The notes: generated by a model from the letters alone, not told the origin. 27,073 nt of DNA from Patulibacter sp052039575 (GCA_052039575.1 JBQGEK010000143.1:1-27073), one strand, 5' to 3'. Counted from the first letter of the stretch, positions 1 through 8,306 are shown. Program-made: numbers and translations.

Positions 1-684
1 ACGCGTCGGCGTGGGGATGAACGTCGCCGAGAACGCCAGCCGCTCGGCCTTGTAGAGGCAGTTGAACGACCCCGTCTTCCCGGACCCGAGCGTCGTGTCG
101 ACGAAGTAGTCGGCATTGCGCTCGTCGGTGGTGCCCCCGCAACGCCCGGCCGGTCGGCTCGCCCGCCACGACGTGTTGTTCGTGTAGCCCTGGACCAGGT
201 TCGGCGCCCACGAGCTGACGGTCAGGCCGATCAGGTCGCCCTTGCGGACGGTGATCGTCTGCGGCAGCGCGAACGTGACCTCACCACCGAAGTACGGGTC
301 GAGGTGCTTGAGCGGACTCGAGCCGACCGCGGTGGCCGCGACGCTCTTGCCACGGCGGAGCACCGTCAGCGCCGCGCGCGACCGTCCGAGCTGCCCCTCG
401 AGCGCGCGACGGTCCGCCGCGGAGGGCGTCCCGAGGGTGATGCTCCAAGCAACGATCGTGCCGTTGGACGGCACCGCATAGACGTTACGGTCGCCGTTCG
501 TCGACGTGGGCATCGCGGTCGTCCGCGTGATCACCGAGCACGCTTCCGGGCACTGCGGCGCACGCTCGTCCTCCACGGTCCCGATCTCGCTGACCGACGC
601 CGCTCCGGCACCAGCCGGAGCCACAGCCAGGAGCGAGACCGCTCCGAGCGCCAGGAGGGACCTGCGATAACGACCACTGCTCAT
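1..684 (-). CDS. Secreted protein of unknown function (C-terminus beyond window)
   Basis: The minus-strand frame is open from an ATG at 684 to the window edge: 228 codons without a stop, so the gene is truncated only by the window. The first residues are a clear Sec-type signal peptide: Arg-rich start (SSGRYRRS), hydrophobic core LLALGAVSLLAVAP and an AGAGAA segment suiting signal peptidase I cleavage near residues 26-29. The mature part has paired cysteines (CPEAC at about 45-49, later RCGG and FNC) and stretches that look like beta-strand (ALPQTITVRKGDLIGLTVSSW). This suggests an exported, possibly disulfide-bonded beta-rich domain. I do not recognise the family and assign no function. The ATG was chosen because it sits immediately before the signal peptide. 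It lies downstream of the HIT gene on the same strand. Confidence 0.75.
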   Translation of the reverse strand, partial: MSSGRYRRSLLALGAVSLLAVAPAGAGAASVSEIGTVEDERAPQCPEACSVITRTTAMPTSTNGDRNVYAVPSNGTIVAWSITLGTPSAADRRALEGQLGRSRAALTVLRRGKSVAATAVGSSPLKHLDPYFGGEVTFALPQTITVRKGDLIGLTVSSWAPNLVQGYTNNTSWRASRPAGRCGGTTDERNADYFVDTTLGSGKTGSFNCLYKAERLAFSATFIPTPTR

Positions 685-827
685 GCTCGAGGAAACCCTT
701 CGGCGCGCGTAAAGTTGCGGAATGCAAGGCCCGAACGTGGTTCGGAGGCCTCCGTCGATCATCCCACAGCGCCCGCTCAGTGCTGGGCGGGAGCTTTCAG
801 GCGCTGCGGAACTCCGTACTCCGCCGC

Positions 828-1244
828 TCAGCCCGTCAGGGCGGCGTGCGTCGAGGCGATCGCGTCTCGATCGCCCGGCGTGGGGATCCACGGCAGACGC
901 AACGGATCGTCGGCATAGCGCGGGATCACGTGGAGGTGGAAGTGGAAGACCGTCTGCCACGCCCCCGACCCGCAGTTGTTCAGGACGTTCGCACCGACGG
1001 CCCCGAGCCGGTCGATCGAGCGCTGCGCGACGCGCTGGGCCGCCGTCGAGCAGGCGGCCAAGTCGTCCGCCCCGATCGACAGCAGGTCCGGGGTGTGGCG
1101 TCGCGGAACGATCACCGTGTGCCCCGGGGTCGCGGGGTTCACGTCGAGGAAGGAGACGGTCTGTTCATCCTCGTCCACCCGCAACGACGGGAGCTCTCCC
1201 GCGACGATCTTGCAGAAGATGCAATCCGGATCATGGTCGGCCAT
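828..1244 (-). CDS. HIT-family (histidine triad) nucleotide hydrolase/transferase
   Basis: This 138-residue protein has the typical length of a bacterial HIT protein. It starts with the CIFCKI segment (C8, C11) found in HINT-type members and ends with the histidine triad HFHLHVIP (H101, H103, H105), where the middle His of the family acts as the nucleophile. The central NPATPGHTVIVPRRH segment is also typical. Family members hydrolyse phosphoramidate or dinucleotide links on AMP/GMP, usually in the cytosol; the substrate here cannot be read from sequence. The gene is last in the housekeeping run, and its start lies only 9 bp from the end of the tRNA nucleotidyltransferase-like gene. No Shine-Dalgarno sequence precedes the ATG, but a TAGGCT hexamer lies 6 nt upstream, so it may have its own leaderless promoter. 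Confidence 0.93.
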   Translation of the reverse strand: MADHDPDCIFCKIVAGELPSLRVDEDEQTVSFLDVNPATPGHTVIVPRRHTPDLLSIGADDLAACSTAAQRVAQRSIDRLGAVGANVLNNCGSGAWQTVFHFHLHVIPRYADDPLRLPWIPTPGDRDAIASTHAALTG

Positions 1245-1250
1245 AGCGCC

Positions 1251-1256
1251 AGCCTA
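1251..1256 (-). promoter_or_regulatory. Candidate -10 element for the HIT gene
   Basis: On the minus strand TAGGCT is followed by GGCGCT (6 nt) and the ATG at 1244. It overlaps the stop codon TAG of the upstream gene, so part of the match could be coincidence. The spacing would put transcription at or next to the start codon (leaderless). It is one of several such arrangements in the window. Confidence 0.4.
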
Positions 1257-2579
1257 TCCGTCGCCGGTCCCGGGATCCCCGGTCGCGTGCAGCGCCCGTG
1301 CCCGCTCGATCGCCTGCTCGGGCGACGTGATCGTGCCCGCGTCGGCTTCGACGGTCAGCCGCTCGAGAAGCACCCCGATCTCCGGGCCCAGCGGAATCCC
1401 GAGGTCGGCCGCCAGCCGGTCTCCGCGGACCGGGGGACGCGGGGCGGCCGCCGCCCAGCGAGTCGCGCAGCCGAGCAGCCACGACCACGGCAGCGGTACC
1501 GGCCCGAGCACCACACGCGCCACCAGCACCGCATCGGGCCCGTCCGGCCCCAGCGGCCTCAGCGCCCGCAACCACACGAGTGGGTCGACCGCCGACCTGT
1601 CCCGGGCCGCCGAATCCAGCAGCTGGATCACATCGCGGGTCCGCTCGACGACCGTTCGCAGGCGTCGGCTCGGTCGCAGCCGCCGCAGTGCCACCGGGTC
1701 GTCGGCCAGCACGGTCAGGGCGAGCCGCAACCGACGCTCGCGGTCGGCGGCACGCGCGGCCAGCCGGGCGCGATCCGGCTCGTCGGCCTCAGGCACCGAC
1801 GGCGCGCCGTCGATCAGGTCATGGAGCGCGGCCCCGACCCCGGCTCGCGGCTCACCGTCGCCGGCGACCGCACCCGGGAACAGCACCGCTCCGGCGCCAT
1901 CCGCCACCAGCAGCCGCCAGCCGACCGCCCAGGTGTCGGCCGCGAACAGGCGCTGCAGCTCGGGCAGCATCCGCTCTCCGGGCACGTCGACCAAGGCGGG
2001 TGCCGCGGCCCGTGCTGCCGCGAGCGTCCCGACGTCCGCCGTGAACCCCAGCTCGGCCGCGAACCGCGCCAGGCGCAGCACGCGGACCGGGTCGGCGGCG
2101 AACGCCTCCGGCCCGACCATCCGCAGCCGTCGGGCGACCAGGTCCTCGCGACCACCGTGCGGGTCGACCAGCTCGCCGCCGCGAGCCGGCTCGGCGATCG
2201 CGTTGACCGTCAGGTCGCGTCGAGCCAGGTCGGTCGCCAGGTCTTCTCCTTGCAGGGGCGTGACATCGATCTGCCAGCGGACCGCCCCTCGCCCGTCGTC
2301 CGCGGTGACGCGCCAGGCTCCGAACGCGTCCGAGAGCGGGAAAGCACTCGCGCCCGTCTCCCGCGCCACCGCCCGTGCCAGCCGTTTGGCCGCGCCGTCG
2401 CCGCCACCGATCGCGAGGTCCAGGTCCGACGAGCCGCGCCCCGCGAGCCGCTCGCGTACGGCGCCCCCGACGATCCACGCCTCGGGTCCGTCCGCGAGCA
2501 GCCGCCGCAGCAGCGCGCGGGGCTCCGCCGTGGGGTCGTCCGACGGCATCCCAGAGCGAGCGGGATCGTGACCGCTCAC
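1254..2579 (-). CDS. CCA tRNA nucleotidyltransferase / poly(A) polymerase family protein
   Basis: This 441-residue class II nucleotidyltransferase carries the family motifs. The VGGAVRERL segment is at about 37-45, the metal-binding DLD is at 52-54 (SDLDLAIGG), and RRDLTVNAIA is at 120-128, where the family has RRDFTINA. DPVRVLRLARF follows at about 163-173, then a helical C-terminus. CCA enzymes of this class add or repair the 3' CCA of tRNA in the cytosol; some relatives are poly(A) polymerases, and sequence alone does not separate them. Two oddities: the usual Asp of GGxVRD is Glu (VRE), and I see no clear HD-domain motif in the C-terminal half. The GTG start at 2579 overlaps the alr stop codon (GTGA), implying translational coupling; an in-frame ATG ten codons later is the alternative. 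Confidence 0.85.
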   Translation of the reverse strand: MSGHDPARSGMPSDDPTAEPRALLRRLLADGPEAWIVGGAVRERLAGRGSSDLDLAIGGGDGAAKRLARAVARETGASAFPLSDAFGAWRVTADDGRGAVRWQIDVTPLQGEDLATDLARRDLTVNAIAEPARGGELVDPHGGREDLVARRLRMVGPEAFAADPVRVLRLARFAAELGFTADVGTLAAARAAAPALVDVPGERMLPELQRLFAADTWAVGWRLLVADGAGAVLFPGAVAGDGEPRAGVGAALHDLIDGAPSVPEADEPDRARLAARAADRERRLRLALTVLADDPVALRRLRPSRRLRTVVERTRDVIQLLDSAARDRSAVDPLVWLRALRPLGPDGPDAVLVARVVLGPVPLPWSWLLGCATRWAAAAPRPPVRGDRLAADLGIPLGPEIGVLLERLTVEADAGTITSPEQAIERARALHATGDPGTGDG

Positions 2580-3706
2580 GCGGGAATGCCCGGCAGCGCC
2601 GCGCCGTCGCGATGGTAGACGCGCGGTACCCGAGCGCTGATCGCGCAGGTGACCTCGTAGTTGATCGTTCCGAGCACGGTGGCCAGCTCCTCCGCCAGGA
2701 TCCGCTCGTCCCCCGCCCGTCCGATCAGGGTCACCGCGGCTCCGACCGGATCGTCACGGTCGGGTCCCAGATCGACCCCGAAGCTGTCCATCGAGACAGT
2801 CCCGACCATCGGGACCCGGCGCCCCGCGACGAGCACCGGAGCGTCGAGCCCGGACAGGTGGCGGCGAACCCCGTCGGCGTAGCCGACCGGGACATTGCCG
2901 ATCCGCGTGGAGCGGTCGGCTACGAACCTCCGACCGTAGCCGACGCTGTCCCCCGGCTCGCACGGCTTGCTCGACGCCAACCAGCTCTCCCAGACGAGTG
3001 CGGGTTCGAGTCCCTGCTCGGCCGGGTCGCGGCCGAACGGGTCCAGCCCGTAGATCGCGATCCCATTGCGGACCATGTCGAAGTGGCTCGCACGGTCGCG
3101 CAACGTGGCGGCGCTGTTGGCGGCGTGGACGATCAACCCCGGATAGCGCCGACGCGCCCGGGCCACGACCGCACCGAACCGCTCGAGCTGCAGGTCGAGG
3201 AACGGATCGTTCGGATCGTCCGCCGTGGCGAAGTGGGTCATCACACCGACCAGCTGCAGGTGAGCCACGTCCGCGACGGTCGCGCAGAGCCGCTCGAACC
3301 GCTCCGGGTCGCGCTGGCCGAGCCGCCCCATCCCGCTGTCGAACTTCAGGTGCACCGACGCGGGCCGCCCCACGCCGACCAACCGTTCCACCGTGGCCTC
3401 GTCCCAGGCCACGACGTCGGCTCCGGCGTCGAGCGCTTCGTGCAGCTCAGCGTCCTGCAACGGTCCCAGCACCAGCAGCCGAGCGTCGATCCCGGCCTGC
3501 CGCAGCGACGTCGCCTCCGCGGCGGTGACGACCGCGAGCCACGTCGCCCCGCCCGCGAGCGCCGCCCGCGCCACCGGCGCGGCACCGTGTCCGTAGCCGT
3601 CGGCCTTGACCACGGCGCAGAACGCCGTGCCGGGCGTCAGACCGCGCTGGAGCCGTCCGACGTTGCGTTCGATCGCGGCGAGGTTGATCCGGGCGACGGA
3701 GCGCAT
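2576..3706 (-). CDS. alr: Alanine racemase
   Basis: This PLP enzyme interconverts L- and D-alanine for peptidoglycan. The protein from ATG 3706 is 376 residues, the usual length. The PLP lysine K34 lies in AVVKADGYGHG. Other signatures are KFDSGMGRLG, ANSAATL, the arginine-bearing block MVRNGIAIYGLDP, GDSVGYGRRF with the catalytic Tyr of the second active-site half, and MVGTVSMD. An upstream in-frame start would add 22 residues of low-complexity sequence, so I use the ATG before RSVARINLAAIERN, where the family begins. It starts 10 bp after the nnr stop and its own stop overlaps the start of the next gene. Neighbours glmM and dacB-type genes fit a cell-wall theme. Confidence 0.95.
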   Translation of the reverse strand: MRSVARINLAAIERNVGRLQRGLTPGTAFCAVVKADGYGHGAAPVARAALAGGATWLAVVTAAEATSLRQAGIDARLLVLGPLQDAELHEALDAGADVVAWDEATVERLVGVGRPASVHLKFDSGMGRLGQRDPERFERLCATVADVAHLQLVGVMTHFATADDPNDPFLDLQLERFGAVVARARRRYPGLIVHAANSAATLRDRASHFDMVRNGIAIYGLDPFGRDPAEQGLEPALVWESWLASSKPCEPGDSVGYGRRFVADRSTRIGNVPVGYADGVRRHLSGLDAPVLVAGRRVPMVGTVSMDSFGVDLGPDRDDPVGAAVTLIGRAGDERILAEELATVLGTINYEVTCAISARVPRVYHRDGAALPGIPA

Positions 3707-3716
3707 CTCGGCAACG

Positions 3717-5297
3717 CTACTGCGTGGTGCGCGAGCGCCGTCGGCGGACCGCGCCGACCGCCCGTGCCACATCGCTGGCCATGACCCCGTCGCGGCCGAC
3801 CTCCTCCGCCACCAGCTGGCCCGCCCGCAGGTGCAGCCAGACCGCCGCCGCCGCGGCGACGAACGGATCAGTCCCCCGCGCCAGCAGCGCCCCGATCACC
3901 CCGGCGAGCACGTCGCCGGTGCCTGCGGTGGCGAGACCGGGGGCGTCCCCGGGGCTGATGCCCACACGACCGTCGGGCGACACGACCAGGGTGTCGTCGC
4001 CCTTCAGCACGACCGTCGCCTGGGCCAGCTTCGCGAGCTCGTGGGCGTAGTGCAGCCGGCGTGCGTTGACTTCGTCGCTTCCGATCCCGAGCACTCGACC
4101 GAGCTCACCGGCGTGCGGGGTGACGACGGTCATCCCCGGAGCCACGTGGTCGCGCCGGAGCGCCTCCGGGTCGTCGGCCACGGCGGTCCGCGCATCGGCG
4201 TCCACCACGAGCGGGGTCTCGATCGACGAGATCACCCCGCGGACCACCTCGCCCCGCTCGCCGCCACGCCCGAGTCCCGGACCGATCACGAGCGTCCCGT
4301 CGTGCGTGGTGAGCGCTCCGGCGATCACCGAAACCGCGTCGGTGACGAGTCCACCCCGGCCGTCGTCCGGGAGCCGCAACCCGAGCGCCTCCCACGGGGC
4401 GCGGGCCGCGATCAGGTCGCTGACGCGTTCGGGCACGGCGAGCGTCACGTAGCCCGCGCCGGCGCGCATCGCTCCGAACGCGGTCAGACAGGGGGCGCCG
4501 GTCATCCCGGGACTGCCACCCACCACGGTGACGTGACCGGAACTGAACTTGGTGTGGGTGCTGCTGCGGGTCGTCAGCGCGTCCAAGATCGATGCCGTCA
4601 GGCGCCCGCAGCGCAGGTCCGTCCGGTCCGGATCGCTCGGCCGCGGCGGTGGGATGCCGATGTCGGCGACGACCAGTCGTCCGGTCCGCTCCTTTCCCGG
4701 GGCGATCCATGCTCCCGGCGGGGCGGCGTGGAACGTCACCGTCAGCGTCGCGCGCACCGACTCGCCCGGGCACTCTCCGCTCGTCGCATCGACGCCGCTC
4801 GGGATGTCGCAGGCCACGATCGGCGTCGCAGCCGGTCCGTCAGTCGCCGCACGGAGCGCCCGTACCGCCTCCTTCGCGGTCCCACGGACGGCCCCGGTGG
4901 TGCCGGTCCCGAGAATCGCGTCGACGATCACCGCGGCGCCGTCGAGCGCGGCGCCGTGCCACGGCGACACGTCGCCGCGCCAACGGTTCCGGGCGTCCGC
5001 CGCATCGCCGCGCACCCGATCGTCGGACACGGTCGAGACGACGCGCACGTCGCGCCCCATCGCGACCAGGCAACGCGCGGCGACGTAGCCGTCCCCGCCG
5101 TTGTTGCCACCCCCGCAGACGACCACGACCAAGCCCTCCGGCACGAGTCCCATCACCTGGTCGGCCAGAGCGCGCCCCGCGGCCTCCATCAGCTCGCGGC
5201 TCGGGATCCCGTGTTCCTCCGCGGCCCAGCGATCCGTCTCCCGCATGGTCACGGCGTCGAACAGCGGCTGGATCCCGTGGGGCAGCGGCAAGGTCAT
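3717..5297 (-). CDS. nnr: Bifunctional NAD(P)H-hydrate epimerase / ADP-dependent NAD(P)HX dehydratase
   Basis: This 526-residue fusion repairs hydrated NADH and NADPH. The N-terminal epimerase domain (YjeF_N, about 1-215) shows CGGGNNGGDGY at about 61-71, the following DAILGTGTTG loop and DIPSGVDATSG. The C-terminal ADP-dependent dehydratase domain (about 245-526, ribokinase-like) shows VVGGSPGMTGAP, VIGPGLGR, TPHAGELGRVLG, LKGDDTLV and the catalytic-region AGTGDVLAG at about 458-466. The ATG at 5297 overlaps the acpS stop codon as ATGA, so I prefer it to an in-frame start 33 bp further upstream. The fused architecture is common in bacteria. Placement between acpS and alr matches a recurrent bacterial order. 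Confidence 0.95.
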   Translation of the reverse strand: MTLPLPHGIQPLFDAVTMRETDRWAAEEHGIPSRELMEAAGRALADQVMGLVPEGLVVVVCGGGNNGGDGYVAARCLVAMGRDVRVVSTVSDDRVRGDAADARNRWRGDVSPWHGAALDGAAVIVDAILGTGTTGAVRGTAKEAVRALRAATDGPAATPIVACDIPSGVDATSGECPGESVRATLTVTFHAAPPGAWIAPGKERTGRLVVADIGIPPPRPSDPDRTDLRCGRLTASILDALTTRSSTHTKFSSGHVTVVGGSPGMTGAPCLTAFGAMRAGAGYVTLAVPERVSDLIAARAPWEALGLRLPDDGRGGLVTDAVSVIAGALTTHDGTLVIGPGLGRGGERGEVVRGVISSIETPLVVDADARTAVADDPEALRRDHVAPGMTVVTPHAGELGRVLGIGSDEVNARRLHYAHELAKLAQATVVLKGDDTLVVSPDGRVGISPGDAPGLATAGTGDVLAGVIGALLARGTDPFVAAAAAVWLHLRAGQLVAEEVGRDGVMASDVARAVGAVRRRRSRTTQ

Positions 5298-5674
5298 CCC
5301 GCGACCTCGGCTGGGGAGACCGTGGCCCACGCCACCGCGCTCGCGACCTCGCGCTCGTGCGTCATCGAGATCACGACCGACACGCCGAGCTCCGCTGCGC
5401 GTGCGGCCGCTGCGCCGGTCAGCCGGACGGTCGGAGGCGCGCCTCGGCCGACGACCTCGATCTCCAGCGGGCGGAACGCCTCCATGCGCAGCGCCTTCGT
5501 CACCGCCTCCTTCGCGCAGAAGCGTGCCGCCAGGTGCCGCCCGGGGCGGGAACGCCCGGCGGTCGCGTCCTGCTCGGCGACGGTGAACAGGCGGTCACGC
5601 AGTCCGGGCCGCCGTTGGAGCGCGCGCTCCAGCCGGGAGATGTCCAACAGGTCGATCCCGACGCCTTCGCGCAT
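5294..5674 (-). CDS. acpS: Holo-[acyl-carrier-protein] synthase
   Basis: This 126-residue 4'-phosphopantetheinyl transferase uses CoA to convert apo-ACP to holo-ACP for fatty-acid synthesis. The magnesium-binding Asp is D8 in VGIDLLDISR, and Glu is E56 in RFCAKEAVTKAL, the two family signatures; VSISMTHE-like ISMTHEREVA closes the fold. Length is normal. The gene starts 32 bp after glmM ends, and its TGA overlaps the nnr ATG. There is no Shine-Dalgarno sequence before the ATG. Instead TAGCAT lies 7 nt upstream, suggesting an internal leaderless promoter in the glmM-acpS gap. Confidence 0.95.
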   Translation of the reverse strand: MREGVGIDLLDISRLERALQRRPGLRDRLFTVAEQDATAGRSRPGRHLAARFCAKEAVTKALRMEAFRPLEIEVVGRGAPPTVRLTGAAAARAAELGVSVVISMTHEREVASAVAWATVSPAEVAG

Positions 5675-5681
5675 CGGGTCG

Positions 5682-5687
5682 ATGCTA
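5682..5687 (-). promoter_or_regulatory. Candidate -10 element for acpS (leaderless)
   Basis: On the minus strand TAGCAT is followed by CGACCCG (7 nt) and the acpS ATG at 5674. It lies in the only non-overlapping gap (5675-5706) between glmM and acpS. No purine-rich ribosome-binding site is visible. Confidence 0.5.
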
Positions 5688-5706
5688 TCGCGGCCGTCGC
5701 CGCCGG

Positions 5707-7095
5707 TCAGCCGCTCTTGGCGGGTGATTGACGGGCCTCGACCAGAGCCACGAGCCGGTCACAGACCGCGCGAGCCTCGTCCTCGGTCGGTGCCTCCGCC
5801 ATCACCCGGATCAGCTGCTCCGTGCCCGAAGCGCGCACCAGGACCCGTCCGCGACCGGCCAGTTCGGCATCCGCCGCCGAGACGGCCGCCAGGAACCCCT
5901 CGTCCGCCATCGCCCCGTCCCGATCCGCGACGGGAACGTTACGGAGGACCTGCGGCAGCCGCTCCATCGCCTGACGATCGGCCAACCGATCGCCGCCGAG
6001 CGCCTCCATCACCAGCAGCGCAGCGGCGACTCCGTCGCCGGACGGCACGAACCCGGTCTCGATCAGGTGACCGGACTGCTCGCCACCGAGGTTCCAGCCC
6101 TCGGCATCGAGCGCCTGCATCACGTGACGGTCACCCACCGGGGTGATCGCGACCGGGATCCCCGCCGCGTCCATCGCCGTGTGGAACCCGTAGTTCGACA
6201 TCACCGTGACGGCCACTCCGCCGGTCAGGCGGTCCGCCTTTCGCAGATGCACGGCGATCAGTGCGAGCAGCTCGTCACCGTCGTAGATCCGTCCGGTGTG
6301 ATCGACCGCCAGCATGCGGTCGCCGTCGCCGTCGAACGCGAAGCCGATCGAGCACTCCTGCTCGGCCACCAGCTCGACCAGAGCCTCGGGATGGGTCGAC
6401 CCGACGCCGGCGTTGATGTTGCGCCCGTCGGGTCGATCGCCGATCACCACGACGTCGGCGCCGCGCCGCCGGAATGCCTCGCCGGCGACGTCGACCGTGG
6501 CGCCGTGGGCACAGTCCAGGGCGACCCGCAGACCGGACAGGTCGAGTGCGGTGAACCGCTCGTCGAGTGCACGCAGATGGTCCTCGGCGGCCGCCAGCAG
6601 CGGGCCGATCGTGCCGATGTCGGTGCCTCGCGTGTCGGCGTCGGGCAGCTGCTCGACGAGCTCGGCCACCCGCGCCTCCCCGGCGTCCGGGAGCTTCCGG
6701 CCGTCGGGGCCGAAGAGCTTGATCCCGTTGTCCGCGAACGGGTTGTGCGACGCCGAGATCACCGCCGCGAGGTCGAAGCCGAGCCGCCGCACGAGCAGCG
6801 CCGCACCCGGCGTCGGCAGGACGCCGGCCAGGAAGACGTCGGCCCCGGACGCGGCGGCGCCCGCGGCGAACGCCGCCTCGAGCATCGGTCCCGACTCGCG
6901 GGTGTCCCGCGCGATCAGCACGCGTGGGCGACAGCCCCGGGTCCGGGGCTTGCCGGGCGACGGATCCGCGCCGCGCTCGTCGTCGGACGCGATACCCCCC
7001 AGAACGGCAGCACGGCCGAGTCGCATCGCGAGCTCGGCCGTGAGTACCGCTCCGGCCGGTCCGCGCACCCCATCGGTGCCGAACAGCCGTGACAT
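5707..7095 (-). CDS. glmM: Phosphoglucosamine mutase
   Basis: This enzyme converts glucosamine-6-phosphate to glucosamine-1-phosphate for UDP-GlcNAc and peptidoglycan synthesis. The 462-residue protein begins with the family hallmark LFGTDGVRGPAG. The phosphorylated serine is S116 in ISASHNPFADNGIKLF, the metal-binding loop is FDGDGDRML at about 254-262, the sugar-binding loop is GGEQSGHLI at about 337-345, and the phosphate-binding loop is RASGTEQLIRVM near the C-terminus. A hydrophilic insert of about 20 residues (roughly 36-57, rich in Asp, Pro, Arg) lies before the RVLIARDTRESG strand and is unusual. The gene starts 12 bp after rpsI ends, as in many actinobacteria. Confidence 0.96.
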   Translation of the reverse strand: MSRLFGTDGVRGPAGAVLTAELAMRLGRAAVLGGIASDDERGADPSPGKPRTRGCRPRVLIARDTRESGPMLEAAFAAGAAASGADVFLAGVLPTPGAALLVRRLGFDLAAVISASHNPFADNGIKLFGPDGRKLPDAGEARVAELVEQLPDADTRGTDIGTIGPLLAAAEDHLRALDERFTALDLSGLRVALDCAHGATVDVAGEAFRRRGADVVVIGDRPDGRNINAGVGSTHPEALVELVAEQECSIGFAFDGDGDRMLAVDHTGRIYDGDELLALIAVHLRKADRLTGGVAVTVMSNYGFHTAMDAAGIPVAITPVGDRHVMQALDAEGWNLGGEQSGHLIETGFVPSGDGVAAALLVMEALGGDRLADRQAMERLPQVLRNVPVADRDGAMADEGFLAAVSAADAELAGRGRVLVRASGTEQLIRVMAEAPTEDEARAVCDRLVALVEARQSPAKSG

Positions 7096-7107
7096 GTTGA
7101 TTCGTCC

Positions 7108-7872
7108 CTAGCGCTTGCTGAACTGCGGACGCTTACGGGCCTTCTTGAGGCCGGCCTTCTTGCGCTCCTTGACGCGCGAGTCACGCGTCAGGAAGCCGCG
7201 CTTCTTCAGCTCGCCACGCAGGTTGGGCTGCGCGACCAGCAGGGCACGCGAGATGCCGTGGCGCAGCGCACCGGCCTGCGCGCTGACGCCGCCGCCCTGG
7301 ATCCGCACGACCACGTCGATCTGCTCGTCGTAGCCGACGACCTCGGGCGCCTGGCGGATGTTGCGCCGCAGGGCCTCGCGGGGGAAGTACGTGTCGAGAT
7401 CCTTGCCGTTGACCGTGTAGGCACCGGAACCGGGCTTCAGGATCACGCGGGCGATCGCGGACTTGCGCTTGCCGGTCGCGATGTACCGGGCACCCTCGGC
7501 CAGGTCGATCGAGACGTCGGCGATCGGGCCGTCGGCGTTCTCGTCGTCGCCCTCGCCACCCTCGCCGGACGCGTCGCCTTCGGCGGCGTCGCCCTCGAAG
7601 TAGTAGCCGAACTCGTCGGACTTGTCGGCACCCTCGGTGCCGCCCTCCATCACGATGTCGACCTCGAGGTCGGCACCCGGGATCGCCGGCTTCACGCGGG
7701 GCGTGTCGTCCACGTCCTCGTCAGCGTCGTCCTCGACCGGGGCGGCCTCGGCAGCGGGCGCCTCCTCGGCGGCCGGAGCCTGCTCGGCAGCGGCTTCGGG
7801 GGTCGACTCCGGGGACTCCTGCGGCTCGTCGGCCTCGGGGGTCTCGTCGGGCGTGGTCGCGTCGTCGGTCAT
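7108..7872 (-). CDS. rpsI: 30S ribosomal protein S9 with long acidic N-terminal extension
   Basis: The C-terminal half (about residues 128-254) is a complete S9: ATGKRKSAIARV, a GGGVSAQAGALRHGISRAL block, and the basic tail ending RPQFSKR, whose final KR reaches toward the P-site tRNA in ribosome structures. The N-terminal half (about 127 residues) is an acidic, Ala/Pro/Glu/Gly-rich extension with only three basic residues (R59, K61, K84). The gene overlaps rplM by one base (TGATG), the standard L13-S9 pair. The start is set by that overlap. The only ATG matching a short S9 is absent, so the extension is part of the frame and not a start misassignment. Confidence 0.95.
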   Translation of the reverse strand: MTDDATTPDETPEADEPQESPESTPEAAAEQAPAAEEAPAAEAAPVEDDADEDVDDTPRVKPAIPGADLEVDIVMEGGTEGADKSDEFGYYFEGDAAEGDASGEGGEGDDENADGPIADVSIDLAEGARYIATGKRKSAIARVILKPGSGAYTVNGKDLDTYFPREALRRNIRQAPEVVGYDEQIDVVVRIQGGGVSAQAGALRHGISRALLVAQPNLRGELKKRGFLTRDSRVKERKKAGLKKARKRPQFSKR

Positions 7873-8306
7873 CAGGCGTTGATCTCCAGGGCCTGCGGCT
7901 TCTGCGCCACATGCGGGTGCTCGGGGCCGGCGTAGACCTTGAGCTTGGTCAGTTGCTTCTTGGCGAGCCGGTTCTTGGGCATCATGCCCTTGACGGCCTT
8001 GCGAATGATCTCCTCAGGGCGCTTCTCGAGCTGCTCCTCGAAGGTCCGCGTGTACAGACCGCCCGGAAAGCCGGAGTGACGGTGGTACAGCTTGTCGGTG
8101 CGCTTGTTCCCGGTGACGTCGATCTTCTCGGCGTTCACCACCACCACGAAATCGCCGGTATCGACGTGCGGGGTGTACTCCGGCTTGCGCGTGCCGCGCA
8201 GCTGCTCGGCGATCTGGGTGGCGAGACGGCCCAGCGTCTGGCCGGTGGCATCAACCACGTACCAGGAGCGCTCACGGGTCTCGGAACTTGCGACGTACGT
8301 CTTCAC
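7872..8306 (-). CDS. rplM: 50S ribosomal protein L13
   Basis: This 144-residue L13 is an early-assembling 23S rRNA-binding protein. Family blocks are present: WYVVDATGQTLGRLATQIAEQLRG, DFVVVVNAEKIDVTGNK, YHRHSGFPGGL, RPEEIIRKAVKGMMPKNRLAK and LKVYAGPEHPH. I chose the GTG at 8306 (MKTYVASS), where the family begins. A TTG two codons upstream would directly abut the AGAGA ribosome-binding site at 8313-8317, whereas the GTG sits 6 nt from it. It is the first gene of the L13-S9-glmM run. Confidence 0.95.
   Translation of the reverse strand: MKTYVASSETRERSWYVVDATGQTLGRLATQIAEQLRGTRKPEYTPHVDTGDFVVVVNAEKIDVTGNKRTDKLYHRHSGFPGGLYTRTFEEQLEKRPEEIIRKAVKGMMPKNRLAKKQLTKLKVYAGPEHPHVAQKPQALEINA

Noticed and set aside
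772..791. Short inverted repeat CCCGC/GCGGG after the HIT gene
   Set aside because: Five base pairs in very GC-rich DNA are expected by chance and no T-tract follows; not listed as a terminator.
780..2618. Long plus-strand frame opposite the HIT and tRNA nucleotidyltransferase genes
   Set aside because: It is a shadow of two minus-strand genes with catalytic motifs; no recognisable domain and no plausible start region.
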